A stretch of DNA of 64,000 nt from Acrocarpospora macrocephala (GTDB taxonomy: Bacteria > Actinomycetota > Actinomycetes > Streptosporangiales > Streptosporangiaceae), in NCBI RefSeq assembly GCF_009687865.1, contig NZ_BLAE01000011.1:146774-210773 (forward strand), written 5' to 3'. Below, piece after piece: positions 16,933-26,512 of this stretch; the stretch's first letter is position 1; each line of letters starts with the position of its first letter. The position numbers were made by a program, and so were the translations under genes. Below the pieces are notes generated by a model, which was not told the DNA's origin, ran no database searches, and was given only the letters and a program-made list of their open reading frames with translations.

Positions 16933-18159
16933 ATGGATCAGCGACCGACTTCTCCGGGGCCCTATTTCTTCTTGAGCTATGCCCACACTCCCACCCATGT
17001 TCCGCACCGGCGCGCCAACAAGTGGGTGGCCAAGCTGTTCAGCGACCTGTGTGAACACATCCTGCAGCTCACCAACCTGACCGACCCGGCGCAGGCCGGT
17101 TTCATGGACATCGGCCTGCGGTCCGGGCACTTGTGGCAGGAACGGCTGGCGGAAGCGCTGGCCACCTGCCGGGTGTTTGTCCCGCTCTACTCGCCGCGCT
17201 ATTTCGAGAGCCTCAACTGCGGCCGCGAATGGACCGCGTTCGCCCGAAGACTGAGCAACCATGTGGGGCCGGACGGGCAGGCGCCAGAGGCGATCATTCC
17301 GGCGTTGTGGACGCCCATGGCGCCGGAAAGCCTGCCACTCGCGGCGAAGGAGATCCAGTTCTCCTACGAACAACTGGGCGCCCGCTACCGGGAGGAGGGT
17401 TTTTACGGTCTGGCGAAGCTGGCGGCCCGGCGGACGCAATATCAGATAGCCACCTGGGAGCTGGCCAACCGAATCGTTTTCGCCGCGCAGAACACCTGGA
17501 TCCGGCCGTCGGATCGGCTGGATTTCGAATCGCTGCCGAGCGCCTTTCTGGACCACCAGGCGGAGCGCCTGCTCCGGCTGACCATCGTCGCCCCGGATCT
17601 GGCCCGATTACCCCCCGAGCGCACCGCGTACTACTACGGGCGGGCCTGCGAGGAGTGGAATCCGTACCGGAGCGAGGACAATGCGCGGTCGCTGTGCTCG
17701 TACGCGGTGGATATCGCGGCCGCGCACGGCTTCCGCGCGCGGATCGGCTCGCTGGCCGATCACCTGCCGGATCTGCGCGAGTCGGAGAAGGCCGACCACC
17801 CCAGCGTGATGATCATCGACCCGTGGGCGGTCACGCACGCGGGCTTCCTCACCGCGCTCAGCGACTTCGACAAGCTGCGGCGGGGCTGGGTGAGCGTGCT
17901 CGTGCCGTGGAATCTGGACGACGAGCAGACGCGGGAGCGGGAGCCGGAGTTGCGCCAGGCGCTGGAGAAGGTGCTCGGCGAGCGGCTCACCGATCCGCAC
18001 ACCGAGACGGTCACGTCCTTCGCCGCGTTCAGGCGCGCGCTGCCCGACGCGCTCGGCCGGGCCACCAACCAGTTCCTGGTGATCCCCCCGATCGGGGCGG
18101 ACGTCCCCGTCGAGCCGATGACCCAACGACCAAGGCTGATGGACCCCGGAGGAGGCTGA
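16933..18159 (+). CDS. fxsC: TIR-like protein FxsC
   Basis: The 408-residue protein opens with a TIR-like domain (about 9-165): Y-F-F-L-S-Y-A-H at 11-18, D-I-G-L-R-S-G as the BB-loop region, F-V-P-L-Y-S-P-R-Y-F, and N-C-G-R-E-W with E99 where TIR NADases keep their glutamate. The remaining 240 residues contain a second alpha/beta region (S-V-M-I-I-D-P-W, then V-S-V-L-V-P-W-N-L). FxsC proteins occur with FxSxx-COOH precursors; their biochemical role is not settled. The start ATG has a strong AGGGAGG. It is followed 1 bp later by fxsT. Confidence 0.88.
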   Translation: MDQRPTSPGPYFFLSYAHTPTHVPHRRANKWVAKLFSDLCEHILQLTNLTDPAQAGFMDIGLRSGHLWQERLAEALATCRVFVPLYSPRYFESLNCGREWTAFARRLSNHVGPDGQAPEAIIPALWTPMAPESLPLAAKEIQFSYEQLGARYREEGFYGLAKLAARRTQYQIATWELANRIVFAAQNTWIRPSDRLDFESLPSAFLDHQAERLLRLTIVAPDLARLPPERTAYYYGRACEEWNPYRSEDNARSLCSYAVDIAAAHGFRARIGSLADHLPDLRESEKADHPSVMIIDPWAVTHAGFLTALSDFDKLRRGWVSVLVPWNLDDEQTREREPELRQALEKVLGERLTDPHTETVTSFAAFRRALPDALGRATNQFLVIPPIGADVPVEPMTQRPRLMDPGGG

Positions 18160-18160
18160 A

Positions 18161-21100
18161 ATGAACGACACTGACGGCCAGATCATCACTTTCTACTCGT
18201 ACAAGGGTGGCACCGGGCGCACGATGGCGCTGGCCAATACCGCCTGGGTGCTGGCCAGCCAGGGTCTGCGCGTGCTGGTGATGGACTGGGACCTGGAATC
18301 TCCAGGGTTACACAAGTTCCTGCGCCCGTTCATGGACGTGGACGTGGTCACCTCCACGCCGGGCGTGATCGACATCATCACCGACTACGCCTTCGAGGCG
18401 AAGAAGCAGAAGTCGGACCCGCACGCGGACCGGCGGCCCGATCTGCATCTGGCCTACGCGCAGGTGCTGCCGCACGCGACCTCGCTGTCCTGGGAGTTCC
18501 CCGGGGTCGGCACGCTGGACTTCATCTCGGCGGGGCAGGAGAACCGGAACTATTCGTCGCTGGTGTCCGGGTTCAATTGGGACAACTTCTACGGTGAGCT
18601 GGGCGGCGGGCGGTTCCTTGACGCGCTCAGGGACAACATGAAGCGCAACTACGACTACACCTTGATCGACAGCAGGACCGGGTTGAGCGATATCGCCGAC
18701 GTGTGCACGCTGCAGCTGCCCGACCTGCTGGTCGACTGCTTCACCATGACCGACCAGAGCATCGAGGGGGCCGCCAGGGTCGCGCACTACATCGACGAGC
18801 GGCACCACAAGCGGGACGTGCGGATCCTGCCGGTGCCGATGCGGATCGACGACGGGGAGAAGGAGAAGCTGGACGCGGGCCGCCAGTTCGCCAGGTCCAT
18901 GTTCGAGCAGTTCCCGAAGGGCATGAACGCCGAGGAGCGCAACCAGTACTGGGGATCTGTGGAGATTCCGTACAAGCGTTTCTACGCCTTCGAGGAGACC
19001 CTGGCGACGTTCGGGGACACGCCCAGCTCGCCCAGCTCGCTGCTGGCCGCGTACGAGCGGCTGACCGCCGCGATCACCAACGGCAAGGTCACCGCCCTGG
19101 CGCCGATGGAGGAGGCGGTCCGGGTCCGGTGGCTGGAGACGTTCACCCGGCGGCAGCCCGTCGACCCGGCCGACATCGTGCTCAGCTACACACCCGAGGA
19201 CCGGATGTGGGCGGACTGGATGACCTCGGTGCTGGAGCACGCGGGCTGCCGGGTCACGCCCAGGGCGCTCACCCCCAACAGCGGGCAGGCGGACCCGATC
19301 GATCAGGCCAGCCGGGTGATGGTGCTGCTGTCGCCGTCGTTCACCCGCGCGGCGCAACCGCTGGAGGACTGGACCCAGGCGATCAGCGCCGACCTGACCG
19401 GCGGCCCGCGCCAGATCACCCCGTTCCGGGTCGCCGACGTACGGCTGCCGGCGTCGTTCGCGGACCGCCCGCCGGTCGACCTGTACCGGCTCAGCCAGCA
19501 GCAGGCGACCGACGCGGTGCTGCGGGCGGCGGGCCGGAACCCGAGCGAGTACCCGGCCGATCACCCGCCGCTGGGGTCCCGGTATCCGGGCCTTATCCCG
19601 CCCATCTGGAACGTCGGCCTGCGGAACATCTCCTTCACCGGCCGCGGATCGGCGCTGGAGCGCCTGCGCGACCAGCTGGTGGGGGCCTCGCCGTCCACCG
19701 GGTCCACCCAGAAGGTGGCGGCCCTGTTCGGGCTCGGCGGGGTAGGGAAGACACAGGTCGCGCTAGAGTACGCGCACCGGTTCCGGGCCGACTATGACCT
19801 GGTCTGGTGGGTCTCCGCCGAGCAGCCCGAACTGATCAACACGGCCCTGGCCGAGCTGGCGCTCAAGCTCAACATCCGGGTCAGCGAGAACGTGGTCGAG
19901 GCCGCCCAGGCGGCGCTTGAGGCGCTCCGGCTGGGCCGCCCGCACGCCCGCTGGTTGCTGATCTTCGACAACGCCCGGGAGCCCGATCAGCTCCTCGACT
20001 ACCTGCCGGACGGCCCCGGACATGTGCTGGTGACCTCGCGGAACAAGTCGTGGGGGCCCACCGCGACCCCGTTCGAGGTGGAGGTGTTCAGCAAGCAGGA
20101 GAGCCTGGAGCACATGCTCAGGCGGGTGGAGACGCTGAACCCCGCCGAAGCGCTGGCCGTCGCCGAGGAGCTCGGCCACCTGCCGCTGGCCGTCGAGCAG
20201 GCCGCCGCCTGGCTGGCGGAGACCGGGGTGTCGGCCAGCAAGTACATCGACGAACTGCGTTCGCAGACCGCGCGGATCCTGTCCACCGACCCGCCGGCGG
20301 GCTACCCGATGCCGGTGGCGACGACCTGGAACCTGTCCCTCACCCAGCTGCAGGAGCGTTCTCCCGCGGCGGTGCGGATGCTCCAGCTGTGCGCGTTCTT
20401 CGCGGCGGAGCCGATCTCGCTGGAGCTCATCTACAGCAATGAGATGATGAAGGCGCTGCCGGAGGATCCGATGCTGGACGGCCAGAAGGCCATGCTGCCC
20501 CGGCTGATCCGGGAGATCACCCGGTTCGCGCTGGCCAAGGTGGATCCGGGCAACAACTCCATCCAGCTGCACCGCCTGGTCCAGGTCGTGATCAAGAGCC
20601 AGATGACTCAGGAGGAGCGCGAGTCGACCTCGCACCTGGTGCACGACATCCTGGTCGGAGCCCGCCCGAGCAAGGGCGAGGTGGACAACCCGGCAAACTG
20701 GCCGCTTTATGACATCATCTGGCCGCACCTGGTCCCGTCCGAGGCGCAGAACTGCGTCCAGGAGGAGACGACCCGGCTGCTGCTCACCGAGCGGGTCCGC
20801 TACCTGTGGCTGCGTGGCCAGTACACCGAAGCGATCCAGTTCGGCCAGACGCTGGCCGAATTCTGGGAGCCGAAGTTCGGCCAGGTCGAACGGCAGCGCC
20901 TCTACATGCTCTTCGCGGTCGCCAACGCGCTGCGCTCGCTGGGCCGCGAGCAGGAGGCCATGCAGCTCACCGAGTGGGTGCTCGAGCGGCAGACCGAACT
21001 GCTCGGGCCCAGCCATGCGCACACCCTGCAGACCACCAACAGCCGGGCAGCCGACCTGCGCGCGGCCGGGCGGTTCGCCGAGGCGCTCGACCTGGCCCGG

Positions 21101-22087
21101 GACACCTATGGACGATGGAAGGACCTGTTCGGCGAGGACTACGAGATGACGCTGAAGGCGGCCAACAACCTGGCGGTGTCGTTCCGCCTGGTCGGTGACT
21201 GCTTCAACGCCAGGGACCTGGACGAGGACACGCTGGACCGCAACAGCCTGGTCAAGGGCCCCAAGCACCTGGACACCCTCGGCTCCGCCCAGAACCTGGG
21301 GCGGGACCTGCGCGAGGCGGGCTTCTACACCGAGTCGATCAACCAGCTGCGCGACACTCTGGAGCTCTACCGGGAGGCGTTCAGCGACGACTACATCGAG
21401 TCCCTGCGCGCGTCCAAGAGCCTGGCGGTCTCGCTCCGCAAAGCGGGTGAGCAGCAAGAGGCGATGGTCATCGCGCAAGGGGTCTGGGAGCGTTTCCAGC
21501 GCAACTACCCGTCCTCTCCCGAAGCACTCGCCGCTGACTTGGAGCGCGCTTCCTGCCTGTCCGCGCTGGGCAATAAGGAGCAGGCCCGGCTGGTCGCCGA
21601 GGCCGCTTATCTGGAGTACGCCAAGCGGATCGGCGCGGCCCATCCGTTCACCCGGGTGGCCGCCAATAACCTCATGATCTACCAGCGCTGTCTCGGCGCG
21701 GCCAAGGAAGCGCTGGCGACCGGCGAGGAGGCGCTGGGGGCGTTCCGCGCGCAACTGGGCCCGAACCATCCGTACTCGCTGTCGTGCGCCCTCAACGTCG
21801 CCAACTGCCTGGCGGATCTGGGGCGGCTGGCCGAGGCCGAGACAATGCTGCGGGAGACGCTGACCGGCCTGGAGAACACGCTCGGCCACCGGCATCCCGA
21901 CACCATGGTGTGCCGCGGCGACCTGGCCATCGTGCTGCGGGAGCAGGGCCGGTCCGAGGAGGCGACGGAGCTGCAGGTGGCGACCCTGCAGGCGATGTCG
22001 GACAAACTCGGCGAGGAGCATCCGACCGTCCACGAGCTCCGGCTGTGGCGACGGATCAACCGCGATCTGGAACCCCAGCCGATCTAG
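18161..22087 (+). CDS. fxsT: FxSxx-COOH system ParA/TIR/NB-ARC/TPR protein FxsT
   Basis: This 1308-residue protein has four modules. A ParA/MinD-like NTPase has the deviant Walker A K-G-G-T-G-R-T at 15-21. A TIR-like domain begins near 336 (D-I-V-L-S-Y-T-P-E-D). An NB-ARC STAND ATPase has G-L-G-G-V-G-K-T near 524-531 and L-L-I-F-D-N-A as Walker B. From about 880 there are kinesin-light-chain-type TPRs to the end (E-A-L-D-L-A-R, H-P-D-T-M repeats). It ends D-L-E-P-Q-P-I. It is probably a sensor or scaffold of the RiPP system. The ATG is 1 bp after the fxsC stop, with GGAGG inside fxsC. The end overlaps the next, opposite gene by 4 bp. Confidence 0.9.
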   Translation: MNDTDGQIITFYSYKGGTGRTMALANTAWVLASQGLRVLVMDWDLESPGLHKFLRPFMDVDVVTSTPGVIDIITDYAFEAKKQKSDPHADRRPDLHLAYAQVLPHATSLSWEFPGVGTLDFISAGQENRNYSSLVSGFNWDNFYGELGGGRFLDALRDNMKRNYDYTLIDSRTGLSDIADVCTLQLPDLLVDCFTMTDQSIEGAARVAHYIDERHHKRDVRILPVPMRIDDGEKEKLDAGRQFARSMFEQFPKGMNAEERNQYWGSVEIPYKRFYAFEETLATFGDTPSSPSSLLAAYERLTAAITNGKVTALAPMEEAVRVRWLETFTRRQPVDPADIVLSYTPEDRMWADWMTSVLEHAGCRVTPRALTPNSGQADPIDQASRVMVLLSPSFTRAAQPLEDWTQAISADLTGGPRQITPFRVADVRLPASFADRPPVDLYRLSQQQATDAVLRAAGRNPSEYPADHPPLGSRYPGLIPPIWNVGLRNISFTGRGSALERLRDQLVGASPSTGSTQKVAALFGLGGVGKTQVALEYAHRFRADYDLVWWVSAEQPELINTALAELALKLNIRVSENVVEAAQAALEALRLGRPHARWLLIFDNAREPDQLLDYLPDGPGHVLVTSRNKSWGPTATPFEVEVFSKQESLEHMLRRVETLNPAEALAVAEELGHLPLAVEQAAAWLAETGVSASKYIDELRSQTARILSTDPPAGYPMPVATTWNLSLTQLQERSPAAVRMLQLCAFFAAEPISLELIYSNEMMKALPEDPMLDGQKAMLPRLIREITRFALAKVDPGNNSIQLHRLVQVVIKSQMTQEERESTSHLVHDILVGARPSKGEVDNPANWPLYDIIWPHLVPSEAQNCVQEETTRLLLTERVRYLWLRGQYTEAIQFGQTLAEFWEPKFGQVERQRLYMLFAVANALRSLGREQEAMQLTEWVLERQTELLGPSHAHTLQTTNSRAADLRAAGRFAEALDLARDTYGRWKDLFGEDYEMTLKAANNLAVSFRLVGDCFNARDLDEDTLDRNSLVKGPKHLDTLGSAQNLGRDLREAGFYTESINQLRDTLELYREAFSDDYIESLRASKSLAVSLRKAGEQQEAMVIAQGVWERFQRNYPSSPEALAADLERASCLSALGNKEQARLVAEAAYLEYAKRIGAAHPFTRVAANNLMIYQRCLGAAKEALATGEEALGAFRAQLGPNHPYSLSCALNVANCLADLGRLAEAETMLRETLTGLENTLGHRHPDTMVCRGDLAIVLREQGRSEEATELQVATLQAMSDKLGEEHPTVHELRLWRRINRDLEPQPI

Positions 22088-22959
22088 TTGTTCTGTTCCC
22101 GGATGAGCCAGAGCATCACGTCCGGCAGGACGTCGAGGGCGCCGAAGTGCGCGGTCCCGCGATCAATGCGCAGAATGGCGCCGGGGATCCGGCGGCCGAG
22201 CCAGCGGGCGTGCCCGACCGGGGCGTAGACGTCCTGCTCACCGTGCCACACCAGGGTGGGCACGGTGATCCGGGCGGGGTCGAAGGACCAGTCGGAGCAG
22301 AACGCCACGATGTCGTCGACCCAGCCGTCCGCGGACGCCCGGAGCGCCTCGGAGAAGTTGTCCAGCAGCATGGTGCGAATGCCGAAGTCGGCGATGGTCC
22401 TGCGGTCGGTGGCGGTGTTCTCGGTGGCCAGGCCGCGCAGCTTGCTGGCCGGGTCGGCACGGATCTGAGCCACCGCGGCGGCCAGGCTGGCCGCGACCGG
22501 GGCGATGCCGCCCTGGCCGATGGTGTACTCGCGGACGTTGGAGGGCGCCATGCCCTCGAACCAGTCGAGCCCCTCGGCCTTCGGCGGGGCCAAGCCCACC
22601 AGCGCGGCCACTTTGGTGATGCGGTCGGGCAGCAGCGCGCCGCAGGCGAGCGCGTGCGGAGCCCCACCGGACCGGCCGACGACCGCGAACCGCCCGATGC
22701 CCAGGGCGTCGGCGATGACGGCGACGTCGGCGGCGATGCTCGCGATGGCGCGGCCCTTCAGCCGATCGGAAAGACCATAACCGGGCCGATCGAAAGTGAT
22801 GAGCCGGACTCCCAGGCGGTAAAGCACCTGAGGCCGGGGAGCCGGGCCGACCCTGCTCCCGGGTGTGCCGTGCAGCAGGAACACCGGGCTGCCATCAGGT
22901 GCCCCCCGTTCCTCAACCGCCAGTCTCCTGCCATCCGCTGTGCTCACGAGCACGGTCAA
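22084..22959 (-). CDS. Alpha/beta hydrolase
   Basis: The 291-residue single-domain hydrolase has H-G-T-P-G-S as oxyanion region near 30, a nucleophile elbow G-R-S-G-G near 94, an aspartate in G-E-Q-D-V-Y-A, and a late histidine in G-T-A-H-F-G-A. It belongs to the haloperoxidase/epoxide-hydrolase-like esterases; the substrate is unknown. The start is TTG 22959 (GGAGG four bases upstream) or GTG 22953. It converges on fxsT with a 4-bp overlap, so it is not part of that operon. Confidence 0.85.
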   Translation of the reverse strand: MTVLVSTADGRRLAVEERGAPDGSPVFLLHGTPGSRVGPAPRPQVLYRLGVRLITFDRPGYGLSDRLKGRAIASIAADVAVIADALGIGRFAVVGRSGGAPHALACGALLPDRITKVAALVGLAPPKAEGLDWFEGMAPSNVREYTIGQGGIAPVAASLAAAVAQIRADPASKLRGLATENTATDRRTIADFGIRTMLLDNFSEALRASADGWVDDIVAFCSDWSFDPARITVPTLVWHGEQDVYAPVGHARWLGRRIPGAILRIDRGTAHFGALDVLPDVMLWLIREQNN

Positions 22960-23333
22960 GGTGCCTCCCCGTCAACGCTCCCTTATGAGGTTTTCCCCCA
23001 GATGCGGTCGCTTGTCCATGCCTCTCGACGTTCAGGTCCGACGCTCTCGGCCCGCCAGGGCACACCTTTACTAATTTAGGACACTATGGTCGTACAGAAT
23101 CGACAGCGGTGGCAATTACAAGTACGGGAAGGCGAAACCCCAAGCGCACGCCGCGAATAAGGCGGCGGAAATACGCGGCGGTGAAATCAATCGATACGCG
23201 ACATCGCCACCAATCGGCTCCCGGGGCGCTCGGTCATCCCCTTATCGCAGCCGACCTTGTCCATCTCAAATCGCCGATGCGGGTGGGATGGAGCGAATTT
23301 CGCACTTACACCACGCGGAACCCGAACGCGCGG
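22960..23333. other. Intergenic region between the alpha/beta hydrolase and nSTAND genes
   Basis: These 374 bp lie between the start of the hydrolase gene and the end of the nSTAND gene, both on the minus strand. The hydrolase promoter must be here; the most AT-rich part is about 23060-23130. No supported gene, no FxSxx-type peptide and no strong terminator were found. Confidence 0.5.
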
Positions 23334-25295
23334 TCACATGAGCGAGCGGGCCACCGGGACCAGGTGGGTGGGCAGGCTCGGGGAGCGGGCCGACAGAGCG
23401 CGTGCCGCGTGGTCCGCGACGGCCTCCCGGTTGCCCAGTTCGGCGCTGATCCAGGCCGCGTAGAGCTGGACCGGGCCGCTGTCCGGCGCGTCGGCCAGCG
23501 CCTCCATGATCTCTTTGTCGTTCTCCTGGGCGGTCTCGGTCAGGCTGCGGGCGACGGCCAGGCGAATCGCCGCCAGCGCGTGCGCGGCCTTGGTGGAGGG
23601 CCACTGCAGCGGCTGGGCCCGGCCGAGGTCGCGCAGGGCGGCGGCGCTCTCCCCCATACTGGCCAGGATCTCGCCACGCGCCTGCAGCGCGTCGACCGCG
23701 CCGCCCTCCTGTTCGAGCACATCGGTGAGGGTGTCCCTGGCCGCCCGCGGCGCGCCGTCGTACCAGAGCGCCCAGGCCAGCGCGGTCTTGATGCTGAGGT
23801 CGTGGCGGAACCTGCGCATGGCCGCGGCGAGCTCGTCCACGGCCTGCCCGGGACGGCCCTGGGCCAGCCGGAGCCGGCCGATGCCGACCAGCAGCCGCCC
23901 GACCGCGTCGATCGCGCCCAGCGTCTCAAAGAGCCGGGCGGAGGAGCGGTAACGCTCGATCGCGAGGTCGTAGCGCTCGGCCTGGTAAGCCACGTTGCCC
24001 AGGAACGAGCTGATCTCGGCCTCCAGCCGGACGTCCCCGGCGACGCGCTGGAGCGCCTCGCCGGCCAGGCTCTCGGCCAGTTCCAGGTCGCGGTCGCGAA
24101 GCGCGAGCTCAGCTGCCCGCAGGTAGTCGTCCGGATCGCTGACCTCATGGGACAGGTCGATGGGCCCGGCGACCTTGAGGATGGGGTGGATCAGCCGGTC
24201 GTGTGCGAGCTCGCACCAGCCACCCCGGTCGGCGTGCAGGATGTCCCGGTCCACCAGGGCGTGGATGACCGCGTTGGCCATTCCGGCCGTCACCGTCTCC
24301 CCCATGTCGACCCGCTGGCGGGTGACCAGTTCGGTCACGAAGGTGCGGGCCAGCCAGCCGGTCAGCCGGTGCGTGTCCCCGTTGAGGTGCTCCGCCGCGA
24401 CCTCGCGGACCATCGCCTCGCACAGCTCGGTGACCCCGGCGGGGAGCGACCGCCAGAGCATGGAGCAGGCCACCTGGAGCTCCACCGGCTCGGCACGCTC
24501 CTGGTCGGCGAGCAGCCCGCCCCGATCCACGCACAGATCATCGAGCAGCTTGCGCACCGCGTGGTCGGTGAAGCTGCGCCCGGTCCCGGCCAGCGGCCGT
24601 TCGATCGCCTGCCTGGCCTCCTCGCGGCTCAGCGGATCGAGCCGGATCCGCCCGTGACTGTTCCCGGCCAGCTTGGACCGGTACGGCATGATCGAGGCGA
24701 GGTGATCGTCCCGGACGCACAGCAGCAGCCGGATGTTCTCATCCGCGCGGAGCGCCTTCTTCAGCTGGTCCAGGAACCATTCCCGGTACGGCCGCCGGTG
24801 CGCGAAGTCGTCGAACAGCTCCTCCGCCTGGTCGATGGCGAGCAGCACCAGGACCGGGTCGCCGAACGGATCCTGCCGGGACGGCCGGCCGCGCAGGAAG
24901 CTCTCCAGGGTGAGCCGGGCCAGCCGGGCCGGCGACTCCTGCGGCGCCCACGCGGACAGCAGCGCGAACACGTGCGGGTTGTGCTCCGGCGGCAGCGCGG
25001 CGGCCGGATAGCGGGCCGCCCCGGCGACCGGGAAGACGGAGCCGTGCGAGACCCGGCCCACCGGCAGCGTGTCGGTCGCGTCCGGGTCGAGCAGCGGCAG
25101 CACGCCCGCGTTGATCAGGGAGGTCTTGCCGACGCCGGACGGACCGTGCAGGATCGTCAGCCGGTTGGCCTGCCACTGGGTGGCGACCTCGTAGGCCTCC
25201 CGCTCCCGGCCGAAGAACTTGGGGCTGTCAGCGCGCTGGAAGGCCCGCAAACCGACGTAGGGCCGGCCCTGTGCGCTTCCGCTTCCCGTGATCAC
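23334..25295 (-). CDS. nSTAND-type ATPase with TPR-like helical tail, partner of SIR2
   Basis: The 653-residue protein begins Y-V-G-L-R-A-F and F-F-G-R-E-R-E, the usual entry of the nSTAND1 domain. Walker A G-P-S-G-V-G-K-T is at 51-58, Walker B V-L-L-A-I-D-Q-A-E-E-L at 150-160, and an arginine sensor in L-L-C-V-R-D-D. A winged-helix region follows (about 300-370), then tetratricopeptide-like helices (about 390-640). STAND ATPases switch oligomeric state after ligand sensing. Its GTG start overlaps the SIR2 stop (GTGA), so the two proteins are made together and probably form a sensor-effector pair. Confidence 0.88.
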   Translation of the reverse strand: MITGSGSAQGRPYVGLRAFQRADSPKFFGREREAYEVATQWQANRLTILHGPSGVGKTSLINAGVLPLLDPDATDTLPVGRVSHGSVFPVAGAARYPAAALPPEHNPHVFALLSAWAPQESPARLARLTLESFLRGRPSRQDPFGDPVLVLLAIDQAEELFDDFAHRRPYREWFLDQLKKALRADENIRLLLCVRDDHLASIMPYRSKLAGNSHGRIRLDPLSREEARQAIERPLAGTGRSFTDHAVRKLLDDLCVDRGGLLADQERAEPVELQVACSMLWRSLPAGVTELCEAMVREVAAEHLNGDTHRLTGWLARTFVTELVTRQRVDMGETVTAGMANAVIHALVDRDILHADRGGWCELAHDRLIHPILKVAGPIDLSHEVSDPDDYLRAAELALRDRDLELAESLAGEALQRVAGDVRLEAEISSFLGNVAYQAERYDLAIERYRSSARLFETLGAIDAVGRLLVGIGRLRLAQGRPGQAVDELAAAMRRFRHDLSIKTALAWALWYDGAPRAARDTLTDVLEQEGGAVDALQARGEILASMGESAAALRDLGRAQPLQWPSTKAAHALAAIRLAVARSLTETAQENDKEIMEALADAPDSGPVQLYAAWISAELGNREAVADHAARALSARSPSLPTHLVPVARSLM

Positions 25296-26176
25296 GTGAT
25301 CGTTCCCATCCGCTCGCGAAGCTGCTCGCAGAACTGCGCGGGTGTCCCCCAGAAAATCGAAACCTTCCAGTCCTCGTAATACCTCTGCAGCTCGCGCTGC
25401 AGATCACCCACCGCGGTGCCGTCGACACTGGGCGCGAGTTGCACGCTGATGTGCCGGCGCCGGTTGATTCCCGGCACCGCACGGTGCAGGCTGTTGAACA
25501 GGAAGCGGAAGGTCCAGTCCTGCAGGCTGTAGCCGACAAAGAGCAGCGACCGCGTGGTCAACGCCCGCATGACTGCGGCCGGGAGCATGATCGGCGTTTC
25601 CGCGGCCCGATCATAGGCCAGGTTGAAGACGAACTCCAGATAATCGTCCTCGGTGATGACGAGGGAACTCGGATCTTGAATTCTGCCGTGCAGATGATAG
25701 ATCAACGGGGCGTCCGGGCCGGGATTCCAACCGGCTTTGTGGCGGAACAGATCTTCGTCGAAGGCGAGGCCGCCGTGCCACGGGCAGAGCGCCACATTCG
25801 GATCTTTCCCGGCGGCCTTCAGCGACTGATAGATGAAGTCATCGTAATTAGTGGTGAGATAGACCGGGAACGGAAATCCGGCGAGCAGGCCGTGCGGTTC
25901 GAGCGGGTCACTGAAGTCGGGCACCCCGGCCGCGGCCAGCTCCGCGCAGACCTGCTCCTTGACGTGGATAGACTCGCCGAACTTCATGGCGCCGTAGTGC
26001 GTGACCTTGGTCAGGTTGGCCCTGTCGCCGAACGGATAGCCCCAGCGCGCCGCCAGGCGTTCGCTGAGCTGGGCGCCGGAGGGGAGGCTGCCCGCGCAGG
26101 CCCCGGCCCCGAGAAATGGCGTGCAGGCGCCTTTCCTCAGCTGGGAGATGAGCCGCTCCCAGTCGGCGTCCTTCAT
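25292..26176 (-). CDS. SIR2-like NAD-binding protein, probable effector
   Basis: The protein of about 294 residues has a SIR2 Rossmann core: F-L-G-A-G-A near 21-26 for NAD, T-T-N-Y-D-D-F with N110, and Y-H-L-H-G with H163. The asparagine and histidine used for NAD cleavage are both present. This bacterial SIR2 group often acts as an NADase that aborts phage infection when coupled to a STAND or Argonaute sensor. The start is ATG 26176 (or TTG 26185). It is the first gene of a two-gene operon with the nSTAND ATPase. The NADase function is inferred from motif and context. Confidence 0.88.
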   Translation of the reverse strand: MKDADWERLISQLRKGACTPFLGAGACAGSLPSGAQLSERLAARWGYPFGDRANLTKVTHYGAMKFGESIHVKEQVCAELAAAGVPDFSDPLEPHGLLAGFPFPVYLTTNYDDFIYQSLKAAGKDPNVALCPWHGGLAFDEDLFRHKAGWNPGPDAPLIYHLHGRIQDPSSLVITEDDYLEFVFNLAYDRAAETPIMLPAAVMRALTTRSLLFVGYSLQDWTFRFLFNSLHRAVPGINRRRHISVQLAPSVDGTAVGDLQRELQRYYEDWKVSIFWGTPAQFCEQLRERMGTIT

Positions 26177-26512
26177 TTCGTGCAAGTAGTGGCACCACCT
26201 CGTGGTCGAAACCTGCCCCGAGCCACTCTCCTCGCACCATATATCGAGTTCGATGACCGGTGGGCGGGTTCACGCCGTACCTGTCGCGCGGCAGCACTAT
26301 CCGATGTTGCTCTGGAACCGTGCCACTCCGGCGCCCTCATCGCCGAAATACTTGAAGGCCGCCCACTCGATACTCATTGCCGCAAGTTCGCCTGGCGCCC
26401 CGAAACCCCACCGTGCTTCCTTATGATTCTGTAGTCACCACGAGCGCGAATCAAGCTTTAGTATCACGCTATATCCCAGATTCCAATGGTGGGCCAGAGG
26501 TGGAGGTTTCAG
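26177..26512. other. Divergent promoter region between SIR2 operon and NB-ARC/TPR gene
   Basis: This 336-bp region separates the minus-strand SIR2 operon from the plus-strand NB-ARC/TPR gene, so it should hold both promoters. I checked it for a small ORF ending in F-x-S-x-x and found none. At its 3' end GGAGG (26502-26506) sits 6 nt before the GTG chosen for the NB-ARC gene. Confidence 0.55.

Noticed and set aside
26202-26426. Possible second FxSxx precursor next to the NB-ARC/TPR gene
   Set aside because: The C-terminus reads H-R-A-S-L, without the Phe, and there is no maturase or ribosome-binding site nearby.
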